NCBI GenBank assembly: GCA_964244295.1
Contig: CAXTIG010000011.1
Span: 100,546 to 164,545 of the forward strand
Direction of reading: 5' to 3'
Origin: JAJAZB01 sp964244295
GTDB taxonomy: Bacteria > Bacteroidota > Bacteroidia > Cytophagales > Spirosomataceae
Length of the DNA: 64,000 nucleotides
Below the pieces are notes generated by a model. The model was not told the origin of the DNA, did not search any database, and was given only the letters and a program-made list of their open reading frames with translations. Made by a program: the position numbers and the translations under genes. Shown piece after piece: positions 24,859 to 32,808 of the stretch (its first letter is position 1; each line of letters opens with the position of its first letter).

Positions 24859-27066
24859 TTATAAATCCACCACGCACCGGAACCCCACCGTCGCGCAGCG
24901 GTCCAGCCCCGGCCAGGTCAGCAGGTATTTTGCCCCGAAACCGGTATCCTGCGCCCCCCCGTCGGCGTACCACTCGGAGGCGCGGTTGACGTACCAACCG
25001 CCCCCGCGCAGGATACAGAAGTCGTTGTAACCGTCACTGCGCTCGCTTTCGGTCCATTGCCAGACATTGCCGCTGAGGTCGTACAACCCCGATTTAGTCC
25101 GGCCTTTTGGAAAGCGGGTAACGGCGGTCGTACCGCCCCACTGTCCGGTGTTGACTGCCGTCGAATCGAAGGCATTCCCCCAGGGATACCGGGTGGCTTC
25201 GACCCCGTTCTGGGCCGCCCATTGCCACTCGGATTCGGTGGGCAAGCGCTTCCCGACCCATTTCGCGTAAGCGCGGGCGTCGTCGAGCGACACCCACACC
25301 ACGGGGTGGGCCTCCTGCCGGGCGGGCGGGGCGTGGTTGGTCCAGTGTTTCAGAAAGTTTTCCGGGTGCGGGGGCTGGTAGCGGCTGGCCTTCAGGAATT
25401 GGGCAAACTGGGCGTTGGTCACCAGCGTTTGGTCCATTGCGTAGGGGCTTAATTTCGCCCGCACCGTTCCTTTCGTGATTTCGTTGCGGGCTTGGCTGTA
25501 CGAATAATCGACGAAATCGCCCAGTGGGTAAAACCCGCATTCCCGTTGCCGGAAACTAGCCGTCAGGCTCACCGAATCGGGGGCGACCGGAAGGCGAACC
25601 ATGCCCTTCGGCAGGGCGGTTGGCCGGTAGGGCCGGATGGCCGAAACGGGCTTCAATTGGGGCGTTGGCAGGTGGAAGGCCGTGCTTGGGTCGGCGGTTT
25701 GGAGGCGAGCCGCCTGATTTTTCAAAAACGTGTAAAATTCATCGGTCAGGTCGCTTTCAGGAATGGCCAGCACCGCACCGATGGCCTTCGGGCTTAGTTG
25801 GGCGTACACGCTCACCTTGCCGGCTGAGCGCCGGGTGGTGACTTCTTTCCCGGCTATCAAATCAAAATACCGGATGCCCGCCATCTCGGCTTCCTCGAAG
25901 AGTTTGCCGGTCGTGGCCTGCTCCTGCCGGTTGACGACCGTCCAGAGTGTGCGGGGACCGAGTTGCCAGCGGCTGGCGTACACGCGGTTGAGCGATACCG
26001 GAACCAGCGGCGTCCACTCGCCTTCGGTGAAAAACCGGGTGTAGCGCCGCTGAATGGGCAGCATCGAGCGGAGGATCGAGCGGTCGCGGGGCGTCATTTC
26101 GTTGACGGTGCCGAACACGTTTTCCCAAATCACCACGCCGCAGCCGTTCATCCAGGCGTTTTGCAGGAGCGTCGACTGCTCGTGGCTGAACCGGGAAAGG
26201 CGGTAAATCAGGTGCCGCTGTTCGAGCCAGCGGTTGCGCACCAGCGGGGGCACTTCGCCAAATTCCAGGGCTTTCACCTTGTCGTTCCAACCCACTTCCA
26301 GCCACGACTGATGCACCTGGTTCAGCGCCGCCGGACGAATCGGAATTTCGGATTGGAAAATCGCACTCGGGTTGCTGGCCTGCATTTGCTGGAAAAACCC
26401 CTCGATGTTGGAAATCGTGTCGAGGTATACGCCGTCGGCCCCGGTTTCTTTGAGCATGTCGAGCAGTTCGTCCTCGTCGGTGCGGCCCTGATTCCGGGCG
26501 ATGTTGTCCCAGGGGTTGTAGGCAATCAGGAGTTTTTTGCCCATCGCGTGCAGGTCGTCACAGAGTTTCCGCAGGCCCGCCACGCCACCGGGGAGGTTGC
26601 GGTAAAACGAGTACTGCGTCCGGTTGTCGAAGCCCAGTTGCGGGTAGGTGGGCCACAGCACCACCACGTCCACGCCGCCGTACTGGTCTTCGTATTTTTT
26701 CAGGCAGGCCCGGATGGCGTACTGACCGGTTTTGTCGTACAGGCTTTTTTCGTTGGCCATCAAAAAAAACGTGGAATAGGCTTGCGCGGCCCAGCGGTAT
26801 TCCGGCTTCCGGTAGTTTTCGCCCCCGTAGTTGAGGGCCTTCCGCGTCGAGTCTTTCCAGGCAAGCAATTCCCGCCGCCAGGCCTCCCAGCGGTCGGGTG
26901 CGGTGGGCGCTTCAATCAACTGCCCGTATTTTTCGATTCCGGAGCCGTTGCCCTGCGCCTTTACCGTTCCGAAAAAAAAGAGCACGAGCGTGACGGCCCT
27001 CCCGGCATTTTTAAGGAGTGCCCGTGAGGAAAAAGGACTTTTGAAAAATAAGACGTCGTACTGCAT
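24859..27066 (-). CDS. Fusion of TIM-barrel glycosidase-like domain with SUMF1/FGE-like domain
   Basis: A 735-residue protein with an N-terminal export segment (AVTLVLFFFGTVKAQ). Residues ~95-400 look like a glycosidase-type TIM barrel (VDVVVLWPTYPQLGFDNRTQ, GKKLLIAYNPWDN, GADGVYLDTISN, GVVIWENVFG). Residues ~535-735 are a formylglycine-generating-enzyme/sulfatase-modifying-factor domain (MDQTLVTNAQFAQFL, WVSLDDARAYAKWVGKRLPT, ESEWQWAA, LYDLSGNVWQWTES, FCILRGGGWY, TVGFRCV). No sulfatase gene occurs in the window. The SUMF1-like domain may be a binding module, as in many secreted Bacteroidota proteins, rather than a true FGE. Confidence 0.78.
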   Translation of the reverse strand: MQYDVLFFKSPFSSRALLKNAGRAVTLVLFFFGTVKAQGNGSGIEKYGQLIEAPTAPDRWEAWRRELLAWKDSTRKALNYGGENYRKPEYRWAAQAYSTFFLMANEKSLYDKTGQYAIRACLKKYEDQYGGVDVVVLWPTYPQLGFDNRTQYSFYRNLPGGVAGLRKLCDDLHAMGKKLLIAYNPWDNIARNQGRTDEDELLDMLKETGADGVYLDTISNIEGFFQQMQASNPSAIFQSEIPIRPAALNQVHQSWLEVGWNDKVKALEFGEVPPLVRNRWLEQRHLIYRLSRFSHEQSTLLQNAWMNGCGVVIWENVFGTVNEMTPRDRSILRSMLPIQRRYTRFFTEGEWTPLVPVSLNRVYASRWQLGPRTLWTVVNRQEQATTGKLFEEAEMAGIRYFDLIAGKEVTTRRSAGKVSVYAQLSPKAIGAVLAIPESDLTDEFYTFLKNQAARLQTADPSTAFHLPTPQLKPVSAIRPYRPTALPKGMVRLPVAPDSVSLTASFRQRECGFYPLGDFVDYSYSQARNEITKGTVRAKLSPYAMDQTLVTNAQFAQFLKASRYQPPHPENFLKHWTNHAPPARQEAHPVVWVSLDDARAYAKWVGKRLPTESEWQWAAQNGVEATRYPWGNAFDSTAVNTGQWGGTTAVTRFPKGRTKSGLYDLSGNVWQWTESERSDGYNDFCILRGGGWYVNRASEWYADGGAQDTGFGAKYLLTWPGLDRCATVGFRCVVDL

Positions 27067-27095
27067 ATCCTGTTTTGACGGACCGGCTGCGTTGC

Positions 27096-28097
27096 TCAGT
27101 TTGGTTGCTTGTTTTTCCAGAGTTTAAAATCGTCCCAATACACCTGGAGCGTTTTGCCCTGCGCGGTCACATGGGCGATGAGTTCGCGGGAGGTGTACAA
27201 TTTCATCGGATTGTAGCCCGTCAACCCGCCGGGGGCGGGGTCGGAGGTATTGTGGGTAAAATTCGTGACGTCGTACACCACCTGCCGGGGTTGGCCTTCG
27301 GGCGTGATGGCCAGGTAAAAGCGGCCCGTCTGCCGGTCGCCTTCCCGGAAATAAAACTCCATCGTAAACCAACGGCCGATGGGCACCGCCACCTCCGATT
27401 GGGTCGGCGGGGCCGTCCACACCCGTTTTTGCCCGGCGTTTTCCGCGTCCAGCAAAAAATGCAACGCGCCGGGAGCGGCACTGGCTTTGCCGATGCCGAG
27501 CGTAATGCGGAAGCCGTGCTTCTCGCCTTTCACCCACCATTCGTTGTTCCAGAACTCAGCGAGCGTACACCACCCGATGGGGCGGGGATAGGTTTTCATC
27601 GCCTGAAAATCGTCCGTCAAAAACACCCGCACCGATTGATAAAACTCCTTCAGGCCACCCCGAATGCCGTAGAGGTTGGTTTGAATCCGGGCTTTGGTTT
27701 GGCCTTCGGAAGCCCGCCAGGAGTCGGCCAACCAGAACTTCAGCACGTGGTTTTGGGGGTTGGCTGGTTCGGCCACCACCCGCGCCCAGCGCCGGGTCGA
27801 GTCGCCGCCGGTGTACTGTATCGTCATCCGGCCCTTGTTGAGCAGCGGTTGCCAATCGCGATCCCAATTACTTTTGGCAAGGGTCGGGTCGGTGCCGGCG
27901 AGGTACTCCAACGGGGCACCGTGGTCGTTGGTGCCGACCGAGGGCAGCACCCGGCTGCTGCCCTCGAAACCGGTCTGAAAAACTAATTCGCCGCTGGATT
28001 TTAGGGTCTGTGCGTGGCAAACCGAGACCACCAGCACGAATCCCGCCGTCAGGTTAGCCGCTTTTTTTTTCAACCTCCTCCGCATCGTTTCAATCAT
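27096..28097 (-). CDS. Secreted polysaccharide-lyase-like jelly-roll protein
   Basis: A 333-residue protein with a signal peptide after a basic N-terminus (AANLTAGFVLVVSVCHAQ). It has the beta-jelly-roll pattern of the concanavalin-A-like/heparin-lyase-I-like superfamily: an opening LVFQTGFEG, a middle strand VLKFWLADSW, GRWFTMEFYFREGD, and a terminal LQVYWDDFKLWK. The active site cannot be assigned, so lyase activity is inferred from fold and neighbours. It lies 29 bp upstream of the SUMF1 fusion gene. Confidence 0.65.
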   Translation of the reverse strand: MIETMRRRLKKKAANLTAGFVLVVSVCHAQTLKSSGELVFQTGFEGSSRVLPSVGTNDHGAPLEYLAGTDPTLAKSNWDRDWQPLLNKGRMTIQYTGGDSTRRWARVVAEPANPQNHVLKFWLADSWRASEGQTKARIQTNLYGIRGGLKEFYQSVRVFLTDDFQAMKTYPRPIGWCTLAEFWNNEWWVKGEKHGFRITLGIGKASAAPGALHFLLDAENAGQKRVWTAPPTQSEVAVPIGRWFTMEFYFREGDRQTGRFYLAITPEGQPRQVVYDVTNFTHNTSDPAPGGLTGYNPMKLYTSRELIAHVTAQGKTLQVYWDDFKLWKNKQPN

Positions 28098-28109
28098 TCA
28101 AAAATTTGG

Positions 28110-29606
28110 TTACTGCGTTACCGTAATTCCTTCGCTCGCCTTTTGCCCAAGCAAAGCGCTCTTGCTTTCAAGCCGCTGCCCGTCCACCCGAACGTTTTTC
28201 AGGGCGATCGATTTGGCGTTGTCAAAATAGAACGCGGGACGGGCATCCGCTTCCCGGAAACTCACCGAGACGTTGTCCAATTCAAGTCCCCTCACGTGCT
28301 TAACGTAAAAGGCGCTGGCGGGCAGTCGGACGCCGAACGTGAGCCTGATTTCGGGGTAGCCTTTCAAGTCATCACGCACGACGGCGGGGAATTTTTTCAG
28401 GGAATCGGCCCCCACGGCAATCGGCACCGAAATGCGGATGTTCGACAGCCGGATGTCTTCGGCGGGGCTTTCTTCCAGCCCGGAAATGACCGAGGGAATG
28501 ATGCTGCGGCTTTCGGCCCGGACGTTCTGAATCGTGATGTGCCGCATCACCGAGGGCTTTTTCTCCGGGTCCAGAAACCGCTTGCCCACCCGAATAAAAA
28601 TCGGGCTGAGTACGTCGGTCATCACAATGTTGGAAAAATTGATGTTTTCGACCAATCCACCGTCCACGCCCAGAATGACGATGCCCGTGTTGACGCTCTG
28701 AACGTCGGGGTTGTGTACCACGTCGGCGGTCATTTTCCAATGGCGGTACCCGTTGAAAGAAGCCTTTTTAATTACGCAATTGCTGACGGTGACGTTGCGG
28801 AAGCCACTCCGCGAGCCGGTGCCGAGTTTGATACCGTTGCAGAGGGAAGAAACGACGCAGTTGGTCACCGTGATGTTCTCGCAGAACTTGCCCAGGTATT
28901 CACTCTTGAAGCAAAGGGCATCGTCTTCCGAGTCGATGACGCAGTTGGAAATGGTCACGTCGCGGGCGTCCACGTCCATCCCGTCGCAATTCCAGTTGAC
29001 GAGGCTGCGCACGTAAATGCCATCGACGTTCACTTTTTCACAACCGGAAATGGAAATCGTCACTTGCGCCGAATTCAGCACGCTGATGTCCCGCAGCAAC
29101 AGGTGGGTACAACCGATGAAAAACAGGTTTTTGGGTTTGCCGTCTTTGTTCAAACCCAACTGAAAGGCCTTCCCTTCGCCCGCCCCTTTGACGGTACCTT
29201 GCCCGATAATACCGGTGTGGTGGGCGTCGTGGGCGATAATCAGCGCCTTCATGGTCTCGACGTACAGCCCGTTGTGGGTGATGGTGCCGTATTTTTTGGC
29301 GGAGGCAATGGGGTGTTCGGGGTAATCGGCGGGGTTGTAGCTACCCTGGAGCACCGCCCCCGGCGCGAGGCGCAGGTACACGTTCGATTTCAGGAAAATA
29401 GTCCCGGTGTAAAAAATACCCGCCGGAATCAATACTTCCCCGCCCCCACTGCCGTGGCATTTATCAATGGCAGATTGAATTGCCTTTGTATTTAAAAACG
29501 TCGTATCGGTTTTTGCGCCAAAATCACGGATGTTGTACGTCTGGGCAACCAGTCGCGGGGAAGTCGATACAAAAATCAAGGAGAAAAATATCGTCTTTAA
29601 GTTCAT
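28110..29606 (-). CDS. GH28 family polygalacturonase-like hydrolase
   Basis: A 498-residue secreted protein (signal MNLKTIFFSLIFVSTSPRLVAQ). It opens with YNIRDFGAKTDTTFLNTKAI, the standard GH28 entry. GH28 signatures are present: NCDGMD at residues 206-211, EDDALCFKS (D228/D229), and CNGIKLGTGS with the conserved Gly and Lys. It likely hydrolyses alpha-1,4-galacturonan or rhamnogalacturonan in the periplasm. It sits between the GH10 gene and the lyase-like gene in the same-strand block. Confidence 0.88.
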   Translation of the reverse strand: MNLKTIFFSLIFVSTSPRLVAQTYNIRDFGAKTDTTFLNTKAIQSAIDKCHGSGGGEVLIPAGIFYTGTIFLKSNVYLRLAPGAVLQGSYNPADYPEHPIASAKKYGTITHNGLYVETMKALIIAHDAHHTGIIGQGTVKGAGEGKAFQLGLNKDGKPKNLFFIGCTHLLLRDISVLNSAQVTISISGCEKVNVDGIYVRSLVNWNCDGMDVDARDVTISNCVIDSEDDALCFKSEYLGKFCENITVTNCVVSSLCNGIKLGTGSRSGFRNVTVSNCVIKKASFNGYRHWKMTADVVHNPDVQSVNTGIVILGVDGGLVENINFSNIVMTDVLSPIFIRVGKRFLDPEKKPSVMRHITIQNVRAESRSIIPSVISGLEESPAEDIRLSNIRISVPIAVGADSLKKFPAVVRDDLKGYPEIRLTFGVRLPASAFYVKHVRGLELDNVSVSFREADARPAFYFDNAKSIALKNVRVDGQRLESKSALLGQKASEGITVTQ

Positions 29607-29671
29607 AGGTTTTAAAAGTAATGGCTGGGTTACATTTAGGCTGAAAGTTCCGAAAAACTCCCATTTAGGCT

Positions 29672-31108
29672 TTACAAACTAAACGTCCAGTGATTCTCTC
29701 TTTTTTCTCGCAGGTGAACGTCGAAGGTTTGCTGGCTCCCGCCGGGCTTGGTTACCACCACCTGGTACTTGCCGTAAAAGCCGCGAAACGATGCGTTTCC
29801 ATCTTTCCCCGTCGTAAGGCTCACGTTTTTCGTCATCCAATCCTCTTTAATCAACTTCACCAACGTGGTGTAAACCGGCTTCGGATTGTAGTCCTCATCC
29901 AGTAAACCGCCGCCTTTCAACCAGCTATTTTTATCGGACAAACCCCACCAATTGATGGAAGCAATGGCCGGATGACCAAAGGCCAGTGTGTAAAATTGCC
30001 CGGCAAATTCGGCTTGCGCCGCTTCGGTCCAGGTGCCGGTTCGCCAGCCTTTGATGTCTTTGCCGGCCGACTGCGGAATCAGTTCGGTAATGTGAATCGG
30101 CAGGCCAAATTCCTGGTATAAATCGAACGTCTTGTACACCTCGACGGGCGAAAACCACATTTCACGCGGTTCGTGCCCTTGAATACCGATGCCGCCGATG
30201 GGCGTGTTGCGGGCCTTCAATTGCTTGAGCAGCGAGTAAAACCGCTCCCGCACCTTCGGGATGGCGAGCGTGAAGTATTCGTTCAGGATGTAATTTCCGG
30301 CTGGGTTGGCCTCGTAGGCCCACTTGAACGACTTTTCCACCCAGGGAACGATGGACTCGACGGACACCGAATCGACGTCGTAGCGAAAATCGTTGGTGTT
30401 GGCCGTGTCGCGCAGGGCGGTTTCCCAGGGCACCGTGTTGACGGGTTCGTTCACCACGTCCCAGATGTCGACTTGCCCTTTAAAACCCACGACGTTATTC
30501 ACAATCCGGGCCTTGTAAAGTTCAGTGGCGGTTTGGGGCGGCAGGTTCAGCAACCACTTCGGGGTGCCCGACGGGGACGTCCAACCGAGCGGGTGGCCTT
30601 TCAGCGTGATGCCGTTGGCAAGGCACCAGTCGATGGCTTCCTGGTTCTTTTTCCAATCGGGCATTCCTGGTTTGCGTTCGTAATTCGACCAGTAAAAAGG
30701 CAGCACGGCAAAGTTGAACAAGTCCTTGAATCGCTGTTTATAGAGGTCGGCTTTGTACGGTTCTTTGGTACCAAACCGGGCGAGTTCAAAGACCAGATTT
30801 CCGAATAAAAAATCCTGAGAAACCTGATTAATTTTTACCGAAACATTCCGCAAGGGCTTACCCGATGCATCGGTAAATTGTAAACGGGCATCACCTTTTC
30901 GATATTTTTCAATATTCGCTTTCGCTCGATTCACGTATTCGTTTTCGATGCGAAACCGTTCTTTTCCGAGTGAATCCCGAATCCCGTCCGCTGCAACTTG
31001 TCCATCTATTTTTTTGCCGGTAGGTTGGGCGTGAGAGACGTGAAAGCTGGTGCCAATCAGTAGGCAAATTCCGATGGTTTTTCCAAAAAATGGCGGTAAA
31101 GAATTCAT
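29672..31108 (-). CDS. GH10 family endo-1,4-beta-xylanase-like enzyme
   Basis: A 478-residue secreted protein (hydrophobic segment IGICLLIGTSFHVSHAQ). Residues ~60-115 form a small beta domain. The GH10 TIM barrel follows, with acid/base E221 in IWDVVNEPVN and nucleophile E342 in PIHITELIP; KGHPLGW and GIGIQGH are also GH10 motifs. A short C-terminal beta domain (about 420-478) ends the protein. It would cleave xylan or arabinoxylan backbones, and it broadens the locus beyond pectin. Confidence 0.88.
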   Translation of the reverse strand: MNSLPPFFGKTIGICLLIGTSFHVSHAQPTGKKIDGQVAADGIRDSLGKERFRIENEYVNRAKANIEKYRKGDARLQFTDASGKPLRNVSVKINQVSQDFLFGNLVFELARFGTKEPYKADLYKQRFKDLFNFAVLPFYWSNYERKPGMPDWKKNQEAIDWCLANGITLKGHPLGWTSPSGTPKWLLNLPPQTATELYKARIVNNVVGFKGQVDIWDVVNEPVNTVPWETALRDTANTNDFRYDVDSVSVESIVPWVEKSFKWAYEANPAGNYILNEYFTLAIPKVRERFYSLLKQLKARNTPIGGIGIQGHEPREMWFSPVEVYKTFDLYQEFGLPIHITELIPQSAGKDIKGWRTGTWTEAAQAEFAGQFYTLAFGHPAIASINWWGLSDKNSWLKGGGLLDEDYNPKPVYTTLVKLIKEDWMTKNVSLTTGKDGNASFRGFYGKYQVVVTKPGGSQQTFDVHLREKRENHWTFSL

Positions 31109-31141
31109 TAAAAGTATAAGTAAATTTTGGTATAACTAATT

Positions 31142-31223
31142 AACTGGGAACGTGTCACGCTGAGCGGAGTCGAAGCGCAAGGCGTAGCGCTTCGACTCCG
31201 CTCAGCGTGACACGTTCCCAGTT
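31142..31223. repeat. Perfect 37 bp hairpin repeat (GTCACGCTGAGCGGAGTCGAAGC family)
   Basis: The left arm is 31142-31178 and the right arm 31187-31223. They are perfectly complementary around an 8-nt loop (AAGGCGTA). The element lies between the GH10 start and the DUF1501 stop and accounts for the 31109-31230 gap. It could act as a transcription or mRNA-processing barrier between the DUF1553/DUF1501 genes and the hydrolase genes. Confidence 0.9.
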
Positions 31224-31230
31224 TAAAACC

Positions 31231-32682
31231 TCACGTCAAAATCGGCTTCACCACCTTCCCGGCCACGTCGGTGAGGCGGTAGCGGCGGCCCTGGTGTTTG
31301 AAAATGAGTTGCTCGTGGTCGAGGCCGAGCAGGTGCATCACGGTGGCCTGAAAGTCGTGGACGTGGACGGGGTCACGGACGATGTTGTAGCCGAACTCGT
31401 CGGTTTCCCCGTAAATCATGCCCTTTTTGATGCCCGCCCCGGCCATCCAAATCGTGAAGCAGCGCGGGTGGTGGTCGCGACCGTAATTTTCCCTGGTCAG
31501 CTTGCCCTGCGAGTAGTTGGTGCGGCCAAATTCCCCGCCCCAAATCACGAGCGTGTCGTCGAGCAGGCCGCGTTGCTTGAGGTCTTTGATGAGCGCCGCT
31601 GAGGCTTGGTCGATGCTGTCGGTCTGAATTTTAATGTCCTTCGGCAGGTTGCCGTGCTGGTCCCAGCCCTGGTGGTAGAGTTGCACGAAGCGCACGTCTT
31701 TTTCGACCAACTTTCTCGCCAGCAGGCAGTTGGCAGCGAAAGTGCCGGGCTTTCGGCTGTCGGGGCCGTAGAGGTCGAAGATGTAGTCCGGCTCCCGCTT
31801 GATGTCGAGCGTGTCGGGTACCGAGGTTTGCATCCGGTAGGCCATTTCGTACTGGGCCATCCGGCTGTTGATTTCGGGGTCGAGCACGCGCAGAGCCTGT
31901 TTCTGGTGCAGCTTGGCGAGGTAATCGAGCATCATCCGCCGGTTGGGCTTGTCGATGCCGGGCGGGTTGTTGAGGTAGTACACCGGGTCGGGGCCGGAGC
32001 GGAACACGACACCCTGGTGGATGGAAGGCGCGAAACCGTTGCTCCACAACTTGGCGTACAGCGGCTGGTCGCCGTTGCGGCCCTTCGAGAGCAGCACCAC
32101 GAACGAGGGCAGGTTTTTGTTTTCCGACCCCAGTCCGTAGCTCACCCAGGAGCCGAAACTGGGCCGACCCGCCTGCTGCGAGCCGGTCTGAAAAAACGTG
32201 ACGGCGGGGTCGTGGTTGATGGCCTCGGTGTGCATCGAGCGGATGAAACACAAATCGTCCACCACCCCGGCGGTGTGGGGCAACAGTTCGCTCACCCACA
32301 TCCGGCTCTTGCCGTGCTGGGCAAATTTGTAGGTGGAAGCCGCCAGCGGAAACTTGCTTTGCCCCGCCGACATTCCCGTGAGCCGCTGCCCGTTGCGCAC
32401 CGATTCGGGCAGGTCCTGCCCCCACATCGTTTCGAGTTTGGGCTTGTAATCGAAGGTTTCCAACTGCGAAGGCGCGCCGCTCTGGAAGAGGTAAATGATG
32501 CGCTTGGCTTTGGGCCGGAAGTGCGGCTTGCCGAGTGGCTTGGTGCCGTCGTTGCCCGACGCCAGTGCCCCCGCCGGGTTGAGCAGCGAGGCGAGCGCGA
32601 TGGCCCCTAGGCCCGCGCTGGTTTTCCCCAGGAAGGTCCGGCGGCTGAGTTGGTCGTGGAGGTCGTCTTCGAGCGAGGTCAT
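31231..32682 (-). CDS. DUF1501 domain protein (sulfatase-like fold), Tat-exported
   Basis: A 483-residue DUF1501 protein. The N-terminal Tat motif is SRRTFLGKTSAGLGAIALASLL. Family landmarks are KRIIYLFQSGAPSQLETFDYKP, HDPAVTFFQTGSQQ, LVIWGGEFGRT and DHHPRCFTIWMAGAG, which resemble the metal site of the alkaline-phosphatase/sulfatase fold. DUF1501 genes are usually paired with a DUF1549/DUF1553 gene, as here (127 bp upstream). The function is not established; an envelope glycan-associated role is inferred. Confidence 0.88.
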   Translation of the reverse strand: MTSLEDDLHDQLSRRTFLGKTSAGLGAIALASLLNPAGALASGNDGTKPLGKPHFRPKAKRIIYLFQSGAPSQLETFDYKPKLETMWGQDLPESVRNGQRLTGMSAGQSKFPLAASTYKFAQHGKSRMWVSELLPHTAGVVDDLCFIRSMHTEAINHDPAVTFFQTGSQQAGRPSFGSWVSYGLGSENKNLPSFVVLLSKGRNGDQPLYAKLWSNGFAPSIHQGVVFRSGPDPVYYLNNPPGIDKPNRRMMLDYLAKLHQKQALRVLDPEINSRMAQYEMAYRMQTSVPDTLDIKREPDYIFDLYGPDSRKPGTFAANCLLARKLVEKDVRFVQLYHQGWDQHGNLPKDIKIQTDSIDQASAALIKDLKQRGLLDDTLVIWGGEFGRTNYSQGKLTRENYGRDHHPRCFTIWMAGAGIKKGMIYGETDEFGYNIVRDPVHVHDFQATVMHLLGLDHEQLIFKHQGRRYRLTDVAGKVVKPILT

Positions 32683-32723
32683 GGGACTTGGCTGGGTTTA
32701 AGCACTCAAAAGTTCGCTGGCGA

Positions 32724-32805
32724 AACCCCCCAACCCCCTAAAGGGGGCTTTTCGCACTCCCAATTTCCAGGCAGGAAAGCCCCTTTAGGGGGTTGGGGGG
32801 GGTTG
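32724..32805. repeat. Inverted repeat with CCCCCTAAAGGGG arms
   Basis: The left arm (32724-32751) reads through CCCCCCAACCCCCTAAAGGG, and the right arm (32777-32805) is its complement apart from homopolymer length differences. It occupies the gap between the DUF1553 stop and the DUF1501 start and shares its core with 9867-9920. Confidence 0.75.
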
Positions 32806-32808
32806 CCC

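Noticed and set aside
28014..29495. 493-codon plus-strand frame
   Set aside because: Antisense to the GH28 gene, His/Val-rich composition typical of shadow frames, no motif.
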